In this document: in pieces, positions 17,758-27,644 of the stretch | Layout of the letters: each line of letters opens with the position of its first letter | Numbering within the stretch: the stretch's first letter is position 1 | DNA from: Polyangiaceae bacterium | GTDB taxonomy: Bacteria > Myxococcota_A > Polyangia > Polyangiales > Polyangiaceae | DNA: 64,000 nucleotides | NCBI GenBank assembly: GCA_016719945.1 | Contig: JADJYE010000006.1 | Location: forward strand, 62,001 to 126,000 | Direction: 5' to 3' | Notes under the pieces: generated by a model | The model's input: only the letters and a program-made list of their open reading frames with translations | Databases searched by the model: none | What the model was told of the DNA's origin: nothing | Made by a program: the position numbers and the translations under genes

Positions 17758-19548
17758 GTGGCGCTGAACTTGAGCGCGATCGTCGCGCGGCACGGGGGTG
17801 ACCCCTCGAGGCTCGTGCAGATCTTGCGCGACGTGATGGACGCCGAGGGGCACGTCGCTCCTCCGGTCATCACCGCCCTCGCGAGCACGCTCGGGGTCTC
17901 CCGCGGCCAGGTCGAGGGCGTCGTCGGGTTCTACTCGTTCCTCGACAGCGAGCCGCGCGGCAAGTACCGCGTCCTGTTCAGCGACAACATTACTGACGAG
18001 CTGTCGGGCGGTCACGAGCTGCGGCAGCGCATGCTCGACGCCTTCCGCCTGGAGCTCGGGGAGGTCAGCCGCGACGGGCTCGTCTCCATCGGCGCGACGA
18101 GCTGCACGGGGCTCTGCGATCAGGGCCCCGCGATGCTGGTTAACGGGCGCGCGATCGCGAGGCTCACGCCGGCGCGCATTGGGGCGATCGCGTCGCTCAT
18201 TCGCGGTGAGTCGCCGATGGATCAATGGCCGGACAACCTCTTCGTGATCGACTCCCACATCGAGCGGAAGGACCTGCTCCTGTCAACGCCGCTCTCGCCG
18301 GGCGAAGCCATCGACGCCGCGATCGCGCGCGGCGCCGCCGCCACCATCGACGAGATCGCGCGCTCCGGCCTCCGGGGACGCGGAGGCGCCGGCTTCGGGA
18401 CAGGGCAGAAGTGGGCCGCTTGCGCGGCGGCTCACGGAGGAGGGCCGGCGGAGCGCTACGTGGTGTGCAACGCCGACGAGGGCGAGCCGGGCACCTTCAA
18501 GGATCGCGAGCTGTTCGCCCACTACACAGACCTCGTCCTCGAGGGCATGACCGTCGCGGGCTTCGCGGTGGGCGCGCAGAAGGGCCTCATCTATCTGCGC
18601 GCCGAGTACCCGTTCCTGTTCGCTCCGTTGCTCGCGAAGCTCGAGGAGCGCCGGCGCGCAGGGCTCCTCGGCAGGGACGTGCGCGGGGCGCGCGGCTTCG
18701 ACTTCGACATCGAGCTCCACATCGGCGCCGGCGCGTATGTCTGCGGCGAAGAGTCGGCGCTGATCGAGTCGCTCGAGGGCAAGCGGGGGATCCCCCGCAA
18801 TCGCCCGCCGTTTCCCGTCACGCATGGCTACAAGCAACAGCCGACCGTCGTGAACAACGTCGAGACGCTGGCGGTCGCCGCGCTCATCGCGAAGCATGGC
18901 GCCGACTTCCTGCGCGCGGTGGGGACGGCGAAGTCGAGCGGCACCAAGGTGCTCTCGGTCTCGGGCGACGTCGCCCGGCCCGGGATCTACGAATACCCCT
19001 TCGGCGTCCCCGTGGCGCGGGTGCTCGAGGACGCGGGTGCGAGGGACACCCAGGCCGTCCAGGTGGGCGGCCCCTCAGGCATCCTCCTCGGCGCGAACGA
19101 GCTCGGCCGGCGCATCTCCTTCGAGGACGTGCCGAGCGCGGGCGCGTTCATGGTCTTCGACACGACGCGGGACATGCTGGCCGTCGTGGAGAACTTCACG
19201 CGCTTCTTCGCGCACGAGAGCTGTGGCTTCTGCACGCCGTGCCGTGTCGGCACCACGCTGAGCGCGCAGATGATGAAGCGCCTGGTCGCCGGCAAGGGCT
19301 CGCGCCGCGACATGAAGGATCTGGCGAAGGTCACGCAGATCATGAAGGCGTCGAGTCATTGCGGGCTGGGCCACACCGCCGGCAACCCGGTGATCGACGC
19401 GCTCGCGAAGTTCCGACCGTCGTTCGACCGCAAGCTCCGCTCGCTCGACGTGCTGCCGACCTTCGATCTCGACGAGGCGCTGGCGCCCGCTCGCGAGGCG
19501 ACCGCTCGCGACGACGCGGAGGCCCACTTCAATGAGGAGGAATCGTGA
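17758..19548 (+). CDS. hoxF: NAD-reducing hydrogenase diaphorase subunit HoxF
   Basis: 596 residues, the length of HoxF from soluble NAD-reducing (group 3d) hydrogenases. Residues 1-145 are a NuoE-like domain in which only the second cysteine pair is seen (SCTGLCDQGPAM, C116 and C120). The FMN/NADH part has GRGGAGFGTGQKW near 207, then CNADEGEPGTFKDRE and GAGAYVCGEESALIESLEG. The C-terminal [4Fe-4S] site is SCGFCTPCRVGT near 488 with the last Cys in SSHCGLG. It passes electrons between NAD(H) and HoxU. First gene of the hox-hyp operon. GTG start at 17758 with GAGG seven bases upstream; its end overlaps hoxU by four bases. Confidence 0.95.
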   Translation: MALNLSAIVARHGGDPSRLVQILRDVMDAEGHVAPPVITALASTLGVSRGQVEGVVGFYSFLDSEPRGKYRVLFSDNITDELSGGHELRQRMLDAFRLELGEVSRDGLVSIGATSCTGLCDQGPAMLVNGRAIARLTPARIGAIASLIRGESPMDQWPDNLFVIDSHIERKDLLLSTPLSPGEAIDAAIARGAAATIDEIARSGLRGRGGAGFGTGQKWAACAAAHGGGPAERYVVCNADEGEPGTFKDRELFAHYTDLVLEGMTVAGFAVGAQKGLIYLRAEYPFLFAPLLAKLEERRRAGLLGRDVRGARGFDFDIELHIGAGAYVCGEESALIESLEGKRGIPRNRPPFPVTHGYKQQPTVVNNVETLAVAALIAKHGADFLRAVGTAKSSGTKVLSVSGDVARPGIYEYPFGVPVARVLEDAGARDTQAVQVGGPSGILLGANELGRRISFEDVPSAGAFMVFDTTRDMLAVVENFTRFFAHESCGFCTPCRVGTTLSAQMMKRLVAGKGSRRDMKDLAKVTQIMKASSHCGLGHTAGNPVIDALAKFRPSFDRKLRSLDVLPTFDLDEALAPAREATARDDAEAHFNEEES

Positions 19549-20264
19549 CCGCCAAGACCTTCCAGATGGATGGGCACGACGTGCCGTTCGAGGAGGGGCA
19601 GTCCATCCTCGCGGCGGCCCTCGCCGCAGGCAGCTACGTTCCCTATCTGTGCTACCACGCCGAGTTCAAGCCGCACGGCAGCTGCAAGGTCTGCACGGTG
19701 AAGGTCAATGGTCGCACGCAGGCGAGCTGCACCACGCCCGCGCGCGAGGGTGACGTCGTCGAGTCGAACGTCGACGAGCTGAACGAGCTGAGGAAGAACC
19801 TCGTCCAGTTCCTCTTCACCGAGGGCAACCACTTCTGCCCCTCCTGCGAGGCGAGCGGCGGCTGCGCGCTGCAGGCGGTGGGCTACGAGCTCGGCATGAC
19901 CACGGCGCACTACAGCCCGCTCTTTCCGGACCGCCCGGTGGACGCCTCGCACCCGGACGTCCTCCTGGACTTCAACCGCTGCATCCTGTGCGAGCTGTGC
20001 GTGCGCGCGAGCTCCCTCGTCGACGGCAAGAACGTGTTTTCGCTCTCGGGGCGCGGAATCACCAAGCACCTCATCGTCAACGCGGAGTCGGGGAAGCTCG
20101 CCGACACGACGCTCTCGGTCGAGGACAAGGCGATGAGCGTGTGCCCGGTGGGGGTCATCCTGCGCAAGCGACGCGGCTTCAAGGCGCCGATCGGCGAGCG
20201 CCGGTACGACGCCCACTCGATCAGCGAGGTCGCCGTGGCCCACCCGGAGGACGAGGCCAAATGA
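19545..20264 (+). CDS. hoxU: NAD-reducing hydrogenase diaphorase subunit HoxU
   Basis: 239 residues. It is the electron-relay subunit between HoxF and the HoxYH hydrogenase. An N-terminal plant-type [2Fe-2S] domain has YLCYHAEFKPHGSCKVC and a fourth Cys in TQASC. Next comes the NuoG-like His/Cys site HFCPSCEASGGCALQ near residue 105, then a [4Fe-4S] site RCILCELCVRA with its fourth Cys in SVCPVG near 205. It starts inside the hoxF end and its stop overlaps the hoxY ATG (ATGA), so translation is coupled. Confidence 0.95.
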   Translation: MTAKTFQMDGHDVPFEEGQSILAAALAAGSYVPYLCYHAEFKPHGSCKVCTVKVNGRTQASCTTPAREGDVVESNVDELNELRKNLVQFLFTEGNHFCPSCEASGGCALQAVGYELGMTTAHYSPLFPDRPVDASHPDVLLDFNRCILCELCVRASSLVDGKNVFSLSGRGITKHLIVNAESGKLADTTLSVEDKAMSVCPVGVILRKRRGFKAPIGERRYDAHSISEVAVAHPEDEAK

Positions 20265-20827
20265 CCAGGGCTGCTGTCGAGATCCCGACCAAGAAGAAGC
20301 TCCGCGTCGCGACCACCTCGCTCGCGGGCTGCTTCGGCTGTCACATGTCGCTGCTCGACATCGACGAGCGGCTCGTCCCGCTGCTCGAGCTGGTCGAGCT
20401 CGACGCCTCGCCGCTCACCGACATCAAGCACCCTGGCCCGTGCGACCTCGGCCTGATCGAGGGGGGCCTGTGCAACGCCGACAACGTGCGCATGCTCCGT
20501 GTGTTTCGCGAGCAATGCAAAGTCCTCGTCGCGATGGGCGCGTGCGCGATCAATGGCGGCCTCCCGGCGCAGCGCAATCACCTCGACATTCGCGATTGCC
20601 TGCAGACCGTCTACCTCTCGGGCCACGGCGTCGAGCGCGGCTTCATCCCCAACGACCCAGAGCTGCCGCTGCCGCTCAAGCAGGTGCACCCGCTGCACGA
20701 CGTCGTGAAGATCGACTACTTCTTGCCGGGCTGTCCGCCCTCGGCCGAGGCGATCTGGCAGTTCTTGACGGACATTATCGCAGGCCGCACGCCGCACCTC
20801 GGTCACGGCCTCATCAAATACGACTGA
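20261..20827 (+). CDS. hoxY: NAD-reducing hydrogenase small subunit HoxY
   Basis: 188 residues, the short small-subunit form typical of group 3d with only the proximal [4Fe-4S] cluster. Ligands are seen in AGCFGCHMSLLD (C-x2-C), MGACAINGG and LPGCPPSAE. There is no twin-arginine signal, so the enzyme is cytoplasmic. It partners HoxH. ATGA overlap with hoxU; 16 bases with a GGAGG site (in CGGAGGACC) before hoxH. Confidence 0.95.
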   Translation: MTRAAVEIPTKKKLRVATTSLAGCFGCHMSLLDIDERLVPLLELVELDASPLTDIKHPGPCDLGLIEGGLCNADNVRMLRVFREQCKVLVAMGACAINGGLPAQRNHLDIRDCLQTVYLSGHGVERGFIPNDPELPLPLKQVHPLHDVVKIDYFLPGCPPSAEAIWQFLTDIIAGRTPHLGHGLIKYD

Positions 20828-20843
20828 CGACCGGAGGACCCCT

Positions 20844-22319
20844 ATGCACTCCCCCCTCGATACCGCCGAGCACCCCGAGAAGCTGCGCCGCGTGGTCATC
20901 GAACCCGTCTCGCGCGTCGAGGGCCACGGCAAGGTGACCATCCTGCTCGACGATCAGCGCAAGGTGCACCAGGTGCGCCTCCACATCGTCGAGTTCCGCG
21001 GGTTCGAGCGCTTCATCCAGGGTCGGCCGTATTGGGAGGTGCCGGTCATGGTGCAGCGCCTGTGCGGCATCTGCCCGGTGAGCCACCACCTCGCCGCCTC
21101 GAAGGCGCTCGACGCCGTGGTCGGCGCGCGCACCCTGACGCCCGCCGCCGAGCGCATCCGCCGCTTGATGCACTATGGGCAGATCCTCCAATCGCACGCG
21201 CTCCATTTCTATCACCTGGCGTCGCCCGACCTGCTCTTCGGCTTCGACGCCGATCCGCGCAAGCGCAACGTGGTGGGCGTGCTCGCGGCGTACCCGGACA
21301 TCGCGAGGCAGGGCGTCCTGCTCCGCAAGTACGGGCAAGAGTGCATCCGCGTCACGGCGGGCAAGCGCGTGCACGGGACCGGCTCGATCCCTGGCGGGGT
21401 GAACAAACGCGTCACGGCGGAGGAGCGGGACGAGCTGAGGCGTCCGCTGTCGGACATCCGCGCCTGGGCGCAGGCCGGGGTCGCGCTGGTAACAGAGCTC
21501 CACGAGCACAACCGGGATCTGTACGAGCAGTTCGGGACGGTAAAATCCAGCCTGCTCTCCATCGTAGGGCGCGACGGCAAGCTCGATCTGTACGACGGGG
21601 TGCTCCGCGCGCGCGACGCTCAGGGGGCGATCATCTTCGATGGCGTCGAGCCGAAGGACTACCACGTGCAGCTCCGCGAGAACGTGCGCTCATGGAGCTA
21701 CATGAAGTTCCCGTTCATCGTGTCGCGCGGCCCCGAGGAGGGCTGGTACAAGGTCGGGCCGCTCGCCCGCATCCAGAACTGTGACGCGATCGGGACGCCG
21801 CTGGCCGAGGCCGCGCGACAAGAGCTGATCGCCGACTCGCACGGCGCGATCGTTCACGCGCCGCTCGTCTTCCACTGGGCCCGCATGATCGAGCTGTTGC
21901 ACGCGGTGGAGGTGATCGAGGGCTTGCTGGCCGACCCGGCGCTGCTCGGCGACGAGCTGGTCGCGAGCGGCCCGCGCGCGCGGACGGGAGTGGGGATCAT
22001 CGAGGCCCCGCGGGGGACGCTCATTCACCAATACGAGGTCGACGAGCACGACCTGGTGACGATGTGCAACCTCATCGTCTCCACGACGCACAACAACCAA
22101 GCGATGAACGAGGCGATCCGCCAGGTTGCGCGCCAGCACCTCGATGGCCACGAGCCGACCGAGGGGCTGCTCAACCATATCGAGGTCGCGATCCGCGCGT
22201 TCGACCCGTGCCTGTCGTGCGCGACGCACGCGCTCGGGAAGATGCCCCTCGCCGTGGAGATCGTCGACGCGCAGGGGGCCCTCGTAGAGAGGCTCGTTCG
22301 AGACGGCGAGCGGCTGTGA
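20844..22319 (+). CDS. hoxH: [NiFe] hydrogenase large subunit HoxH
   Basis: 491 residues. It holds the Ni-Fe active site that splits or makes H2. The N-terminal L1 motif is RLCGICPVSHHLAASKA near residue 73 and the C-terminal L2 motif is DPCLSCATHALGKMPL near 460, together giving the four Cys ligands. About 25 residues follow the L2 His and should be removed by the maturation protease, whose domain is encoded directly downstream. RVEGHGKVTI near residue 25 is a further family signature. The stop overlaps the next ATG (TGATG). Confidence 0.96.
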   Translation: MHSPLDTAEHPEKLRRVVIEPVSRVEGHGKVTILLDDQRKVHQVRLHIVEFRGFERFIQGRPYWEVPVMVQRLCGICPVSHHLAASKALDAVVGARTLTPAAERIRRLMHYGQILQSHALHFYHLASPDLLFGFDADPRKRNVVGVLAAYPDIARQGVLLRKYGQECIRVTAGKRVHGTGSIPGGVNKRVTAEERDELRRPLSDIRAWAQAGVALVTELHEHNRDLYEQFGTVKSSLLSIVGRDGKLDLYDGVLRARDAQGAIIFDGVEPKDYHVQLRENVRSWSYMKFPFIVSRGPEEGWYKVGPLARIQNCDAIGTPLAEAARQELIADSHGAIVHAPLVFHWARMIELLHAVEVIEGLLADPALLGDELVASGPRARTGVGIIEAPRGTLIHQYEVDEHDLVTMCNLIVSTTHNNQAMNEAIRQVARQHLDGHEPTEGLLNHIEVAIRAFDPCLSCATHALGKMPLAVEIVDAQGALVERLVRDGERL

Positions 22320-25187
22320 TGCCGAGCGGGCGCAGGCCAGCGCCCCTGCTCGTGATCGCGGTCGGCAACCCGTCGCGCGGCGACGACGCCCTGGGCCCCT
22401 TGTTCGCGGAGCGCCTCGGGGTCTCGCTCGCCGCGGAGATCGCCCGAGGTGAGGTGGAGGTGTTCACCGACTTCCAGCTGCAGATCGAGCACGCGCTCGA
22501 CCTCGTGGGGCGCGAGCGCGTGGTGTTCGTCGACGCCAGCGTGCGGGCAGCGCCCCCGTTCGAGCACGCGCGCATCGAGGCGCGGCGAGAGGCGCAGGTC
22601 TCCACGCACGCGATGTCGCCGCAGGCGGTGCTGCAGACCTACCAGAGCGCGCTCGGGGGGGAGGCGCTCGATGCGTGGGTGCTCGGGATCCGGGGGGAGC
22701 AGTTCGAGCTGGGAGAGGGGCTCTCGGAGGGCGCGCTGGGCCACCTCGACGCCGCGGTGGGCTTCTTCCTGGCGAGCCTCGCGCCGATGACCGCGCTGGC
22801 TCGGGAGCCGCCCCCACCGGAGAGTCCCGCCCGCGCGGCCGGCGACGGCGCTGCGCCGGTCGTGGGGCGTCGGATCGAGGTCGACGGGGTGGTGCAGGGG
22901 GTCGGCTTTCGCCCGTGGGTGTACCGGACCGCGCGGGGCCTCGGCCTCTCGGGCGTCGTCAGGAACACGCGCCGCGGCGTCACGATCGAGGCCTACGGGA
23001 GCGCGGCGTCGCTCGACGCGCTCGTGCGGGCCACCCAGGAGCAGCCGCCTGGCTCCGCTCGGATCCGCGCGGTGCGCATCACCCCGCTCCGGGAGCCGCC
23101 GCCAGATCTCGTCGGCTTCTCCATCGCGGCGAGCGACGCGGGGCCCGAGGAGCGCGCCGCGATGGTGCTCCCGCCCGACCTCGCGACCTGCGACGCGTGC
23201 CTGCGCGACGTCGACGATGAGGCCGATCGGCACCACGGGTACCCGTTCACGAGCTGCACCGACTGCGGCCCGCGCCTCGGCGTCGCGATCGGCCTGCCCT
23301 ACGACCGCGCGACCACCACGATGGCGCCCTTCGAGCCATGCGAGGCCTGCGCGCGCGACTACGCGGACCCTTCGGACCGCCGCTTCCACGCGCAGACGAT
23401 CGCGTGCCCCGCGTGTGGCCCGAGGGTGTGGCTCGCGAGCCCGACCGGCGCCCCTGAGCAGGGCGCGCGGCGCCCTCGAGGCCGCCGCGTCCCTGCTGAG
23501 AGAGGGGAAGATCCTCGGCGTGCAGGGGCTCGGGGCCTTCCACCTCGTCTGCGACGCGACGAGCGCCTCCGCCGTGGCCGAGCTGCGGCGTCGCAAGCGC
23601 CGCGACGAGAAGCCCTTCGCGATCATGGTGCCGGACGTCCCCGCGGCGCTCGAGGTGGCGGAGCTCGGCGACGAGCTCCAGGCCGCGCTGGCGTCCCCCG
23701 CGCGCCCCATCGTCCTCGCGCCGTCACGGGCGCCCACCGCGATCACCCCCGAGGTGAGCGGTCCCTCCAGGCGCACCGGCGTCATGCTGCCATATTCGGC
23801 GCTCCACCACCTGCTCCTCGCGGAGGCGGGGCGCCCGCTCGTCTTCACGTCCGGCAACCCCAGCGGAGGCCCCGCCGTCATCGATCACGCGGAGGCGCTC
23901 CGCGCGCTCTCCCCGAGCGTCGACGCGTTCCTTCTGCACGACCGCGCCATCCCGCGGCGCGTGGAGGACTCCCTCGTGGCGCAGGCGCCCATTGCGGGGG
24001 CGGCGTCCGCGTCCTCCGCCGGTCGCGCGGGCTCGCCCTCGCCCATTCGCCTGCCCTGGCCAGCGACGGAGCCCGTCCTCGCGGTCGGCGGGCACCTCAA
24101 GAGCGCCGCGTGCCTCGTGGTCGGCGATCAGGCTTTCCTCACGCCTCACCTCGGCGATCTCGGCTACGTCGAGGGCGACGCCGCCTGGCGCCGCGATGTC
24201 GAGGGCTTCGAGCGGCTCCTCGGCGTGCGCGCCGAGGTGCTCGCGCACGATCTTCACCCCGACTATGGCTCGACGCGCTACGCGATCGAGCGGCCCGCGC
24301 GCCTGCGCGTCGGGGTGCAGCACCACGTCGCGCACGTGCTGGCCGCTGTCGCCGAGCATCACCTCGACGAGCCGACCGTCGGGGTGGTGTTCGACGGGAC
24401 CGGCTTCGGCACCGACGGCACCCTGTGGGGAGCGGAGATCCTCATCGTCGAGGGGGCGCGCTGGACGCGCCCAGCGACCTTCCGCTCGCTGCCCCTGCCA
24501 GGCGGCGAGCGCGCCATCCGCGAGGTCTGGCGCGTCGCGCTCGGCGCCCTCGCCGAGGCGCTCGGCGAGGAGGAGGCGTCTGCGCTCTCGGAGCGGCTGG
24601 GCGCGTTCGGAGGCGTGCCCTCGGCCGCGCGCGCGACCACCCTGCGGATGATCGCGACGGGCACGTCGACCCCGAGGGCGCGGGGCATGGGCCGCTGGTT
24701 CGACGCGATCGGCGCGCTCACCCTCGGCGTGGGCCACGCCGGGTTCGATGGCCACGTCGCCATCGCGCTCGAGGAGGCCGCAGGGGGAGAGGGCGCGCGC
24801 GCCACGGCGACGGCGCGCGCCTACCCGGTGGCCCTGCCGGGCGCGACCGGCAGCGCCGAGCCCGCGGAGATCGATCTGCGCCCCACGGTGCGCGCCGTCG
24901 TCTCGGATCTGCTCGATGGGGTCGGCGCACCGGAGATCGCCGCCCGCTTCCATGCGGCGATCGTCGACGCGACCGCGACCGTCGTCGCGGGCATCCTCGC
25001 CGACACGGGGCTGCGCCGCGTGGTCCTCTCCGGCGGCAGCATGCAGAACCAGCTGCTCGAGCGAGGTCTCCGGGAGCGCCTCGCCGGGCGGGTCGTCGTC
25101 GCGCGCGAGGTCCCGGTCAACGACGGCGGCCTCGCCCTCGGCCAGGCGTGGGCCGCGGTGCTCGCGCTCCGTGGGGAAACGGCGTAG
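22319..25187 (+). CDS. hypF: Hydrogenase maturation protease fused to HypF (one frameshift)
   Basis: The ATG at 22319 overlaps the hoxH stop. Residues 1-155 are a HoxW/HycI-type endopeptidase: VIAVGNPSRGDDALGP, DFQLQIEHALDL, VVFVDAS and STHAMSPQ, the Ni-site probe that trims HoxH. With no stop, a Pro/Ala linker leads from about residue 178 into HypF: acylphosphatase (VQGVGFRPWVYRTARGLGL), two zinc-finger halves (CDACLRDV, then SCTDCGPR; CEACARDY, then ACPACGPR), YrdC-like and Kae1-like domains (HDLHPDYGSTRYA, VQHHVAHVLA). HypF makes the carbamoyl group that becomes the CN ligand. Between 23440 and 23475 the coherent frame moves by one base; both sides are intact, so I suspect a sequence error. 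An internal in-frame ATG at 22787 could start a separate HypF. Confidence 0.85.
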
Positions 25188-25196
25188 GAGGGCAGC

Positions 25197-25457
25197 ATGT
25201 GCCTAGGAGTACCGGGCCGAGTGGTCGAGATCGAGGGCACCACCGCCGTCGTCGACTTCTGGGGCGTGCGCCGCAAGGTGGCGCTCGACGTCGTGGACGA
25301 GGAGGTGGCCGTCGGCGATCACGTGCTGGTCCACGTGGGCTTCGCGATCCGCCGCATCGCGCCGGAAGATCTCGCCGAGACCCTCGCCTTCTTCGAGGAG
25401 ATGGCGACCGAGGACCTCGAGGGACTCGCCCCGGGCGGCTCGGGGGGAAGGGCGTGA
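25197..25457 (+). CDS. hypC: Hydrogenase maturation chaperone HypC
   Basis: 86 residues starting MCLGVPGRVVEIEG. The invariant Cys2 binds the iron that receives CN and CO ligands with HypD and carries it to the HoxH precursor. The fold is a small OB barrel, and the length is normal. It starts nine bases after hypF with a GGAGGGC site, and its stop TGA lies within the GTG start region of hypD (overlap GTGA). Confidence 0.95.
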   Translation: MCLGVPGRVVEIEGTTAVVDFWGVRRKVALDVVDEEVAVGDHVLVHVGFAIRRIAPEDLAETLAFFEEMATEDLEGLAPGGSGGRA

Positions 25458-26605
25458 AGGAGCCGCTCGCCAAGCTCGAGTTCCGCGACGTCGCGCGGGG
25501 GCGCGCCCTGCAGGCGAGGCTCGAGCGCGCGATGGAGCGCGCGGGGCGCGCTGTCACCGTGATGCACGTCTGCGGCAGCCACGAGCAGGCGATCGCGCGC
25601 TATGGGCTCCGCGCCCGCTTCCCCGCCGACCTGCGGGTCCAGATGGGGCCGGGCTGCCCGGTGTGCGTGACCGACGCGCCGGAGATCGATGCCTGCGTCG
25701 CCCTCGCGACCCGGGGCGTCCGCGTTCTTACCTACGGCGACATGCTCCGCGTCCCCGGGCGGGCCAGGTCGCTCGACGACGCGCGCGCCGCCGGCGCCCG
25801 CGTCGAGGTCATCTACGCCGCGACCCAGGCGGCGGAGATCGCGCGGGCCACGGAGGAGCCGGTTGTCTTCTTCGCGACCGGGTTCGAGACCACCGCCGTC
25901 GCGACCGCCGCGGTGCTGCTCGCCGAGCCCCCGGCGAACCTCTTCGTGCTGTCCGCGCACAAGTGGGTGCCCGCGGCGATGGACGTGGTGGCAAGCTCGG
26001 AGGGCTCGGCGATCGAGGGCTATCTCGCGGCGGGCCACGCCGCGACCATCACCGGCTGCGGGGTGTTCGAGCCCTTCGTGAGCCGCTATCGCAGGCCGGT
26101 CGTCGTCGCTGGCTTCGAGCCCCTCGATATCCTCTCGGGGCTCGTGCTCCTGGTCGAGCAGGTGATCGAGGGCAAGGCCGAGGTCGTCAACGCGTTCCCT
26201 CGCTGCGTCTCGCGCGACGGCAACCGGCGCGCGCTGGACGCGCTGTGGCGCGTCTTCGAGCCAGGAGACGGGGACTGGCGCGGCATCGCGCGCGTCCCCA
26301 GCGGCGATCTGCGCCTGCGGCCCCAGCTCGCGGCCCACGACGCCAGCGTGCGCTTCGCGGCCGAGCTCGACGCGGCGCCGACGCCGGTGGCGCGGGCCGA
26401 CGCGGCGGAGTGCAGATGCGGCGGCATCATGACCGGTCTGCTGCAGCCGACCGATTGCCGCCTGTTCGGCACCTCTTGCCGCCCCGACGCCCCGGTCGGG
26501 GCCTGCATGGTGAGCACCGAGGGCGTGTGCAGGATCTGGCACGAGCACGGGCTCGGTCGGGCGAGCGCAGCCGAGGGGAGGGAGGGCAGCCGTGAGCCGA
26601 CGTGA
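25454..26605 (+). CDS. hypD: Hydrogenase maturation protein HypD
   Basis: 383 residues from the GTG at 25454. It is the scaffold on which Fe(CN)2CO is assembled, with a [4Fe-4S] cluster. Visible are VMHVCGSHEQAIARYG, MGPGCPVCVT, FFATGFETTAVATA and the C-terminal cluster block ECRCGGIMTG, CRLFGTSCRP, PVGACMVSTEGVC. It overlaps hypC by four bases and hypE by fourteen. Confidence 0.95.
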   Translation: MKEPLAKLEFRDVARGRALQARLERAMERAGRAVTVMHVCGSHEQAIARYGLRARFPADLRVQMGPGCPVCVTDAPEIDACVALATRGVRVLTYGDMLRVPGRARSLDDARAAGARVEVIYAATQAAEIARATEEPVVFFATGFETTAVATAAVLLAEPPANLFVLSAHKWVPAAMDVVASSEGSAIEGYLAAGHAATITGCGVFEPFVSRYRRPVVVAGFEPLDILSGLVLLVEQVIEGKAEVVNAFPRCVSRDGNRRALDALWRVFEPGDGDWRGIARVPSGDLRLRPQLAAHDASVRFAAELDAAPTPVARADAAECRCGGIMTGLLQPTDCRLFGTSCRPDAPVGACMVSTEGVCRIWHEHGLGRASAAEGREGSREPT

Positions 26606-27626
26606 CCCGGGCGACGAGCGCGTCGGCCTCGCGCACGGCGCGGGCGGGCGCGCCATGCGCGACCTGATCTCTTCGGTGTTCCTCGAGGGCGTCACCGACC
26701 CCGAGGCGCTCGCCCTCGACGACGGCGCGGCGATCCCCTTCGGAGACCGCTTCCTCGTCCTGTCGGCGGACGCGCACGTCGTCGCGCCGGTCTTCTTCCC
26801 AGGCGGGGACATCGGCCGGCTCGCGGTCTCCGGGGTGGTCAACGATCTGGCGATGATGGGCGCGTGCGACGTGCTCGCGCTCACCTCGAGCGTGATCGTC
26901 GAGGAGGGCTTCCCGATCGAGTCCCTCCGGCGCATCCACGCCTCGATGAGCCAGGCTTGCCGCGAGGCGAGCACGCGCATCCTCACCGGCGACACGAAGG
27001 TCATGAACCGCGGCGAGATCGACGGCGTCGTGCTGGCGACCAGCGGCCTCGGCGTCACCGATCGCGTCGTGCGCGACGCGGGGCTCGTCGCCGGCGACGC
27101 CATACTCGTCACGGGCACGATCGGCGACCACGGCCTCGCCGTGCTGGGCGCGCGCAACGCGCTCGGCCTCGAGGGGGAGCTCCGCTCCGACGTCGCGCCC
27201 CTCAACGGCCTGGTGCGCGCCGCCCTGGTTGCGGGTGGAGCTGCGGTGCACGCGATGAAGGACCCCACCCGCGGCGGAGTCACCAGCGCGCTCACCGAGA
27301 TGGCAGGCAAGGCCGGATTGGCGATCCTGCTCGACGAGGCGGCGCTCCCGATGAGCGCCCCGGCGCGCGCGGCGGCCGAGCTGCTCGGCATCGATCCGCT
27401 CGCGGTGGCCAACGAGGGCAAGGCGCTCCTCGGCGTGGACCCTGCCGCGCTCGGGCGCGTCCTCGAGGCCCTACGCGCGCACCCGCTGGGCCGCGACGCC
27501 GCGTGCATCGGCCGCGCCGTCGCGCCGAGCTCCGCCTTCGAGCGGGGCGCCGTGTCGCTCGACACGGGCTTCGGCACGCGCCGCCTCTTCGAGCGGGACG
27601 GCGCGCCGCTGCCGCGCATCTGCTGA
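26592..27626 (+). CDS. hypE: Hydrogenase maturation protein HypE
   Basis: 344 residues from the GTG at 26592. It dehydrates the carbamoyl group passed on by HypF to a thiocyanate on its C-terminal Cys. The chain ends PLPRIC, the family-invariant tail. It also shows the AIR-synthase/PurM-like segments VVNDLAMMGACDVLALTSS, ILTGDTKVM and KDPTRGGVTSALTEMA. It overlaps the hypD end by fourteen bases. Confidence 0.95.
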   Translation: MSRRDPGDERVGLAHGAGGRAMRDLISSVFLEGVTDPEALALDDGAAIPFGDRFLVLSADAHVVAPVFFPGGDIGRLAVSGVVNDLAMMGACDVLALTSSVIVEEGFPIESLRRIHASMSQACREASTRILTGDTKVMNRGEIDGVVLATSGLGVTDRVVRDAGLVAGDAILVTGTIGDHGLAVLGARNALGLEGELRSDVAPLNGLVRAALVAGGAAVHAMKDPTRGGVTSALTEMAGKAGLAILLDEAALPMSAPARAAAELLGIDPLAVANEGKALLGVDPAALGRVLEALRAHPLGRDAACIGRAVAPSSAFERGAVSLDTGFGTRRLFERDGAPLPRIC

Positions 27627-27644
27627 TCTGTTAAGACACGGGCG

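Noticed and set aside
22064..26605. 1513-codon plus-strand frame
   Set aside because: It begins inside hoxH, is real only for the protease/HypF N-terminus and for HypD, and between about 23475 and 25450 reads Arg/Pro-rich shadow of HypF and HypC.
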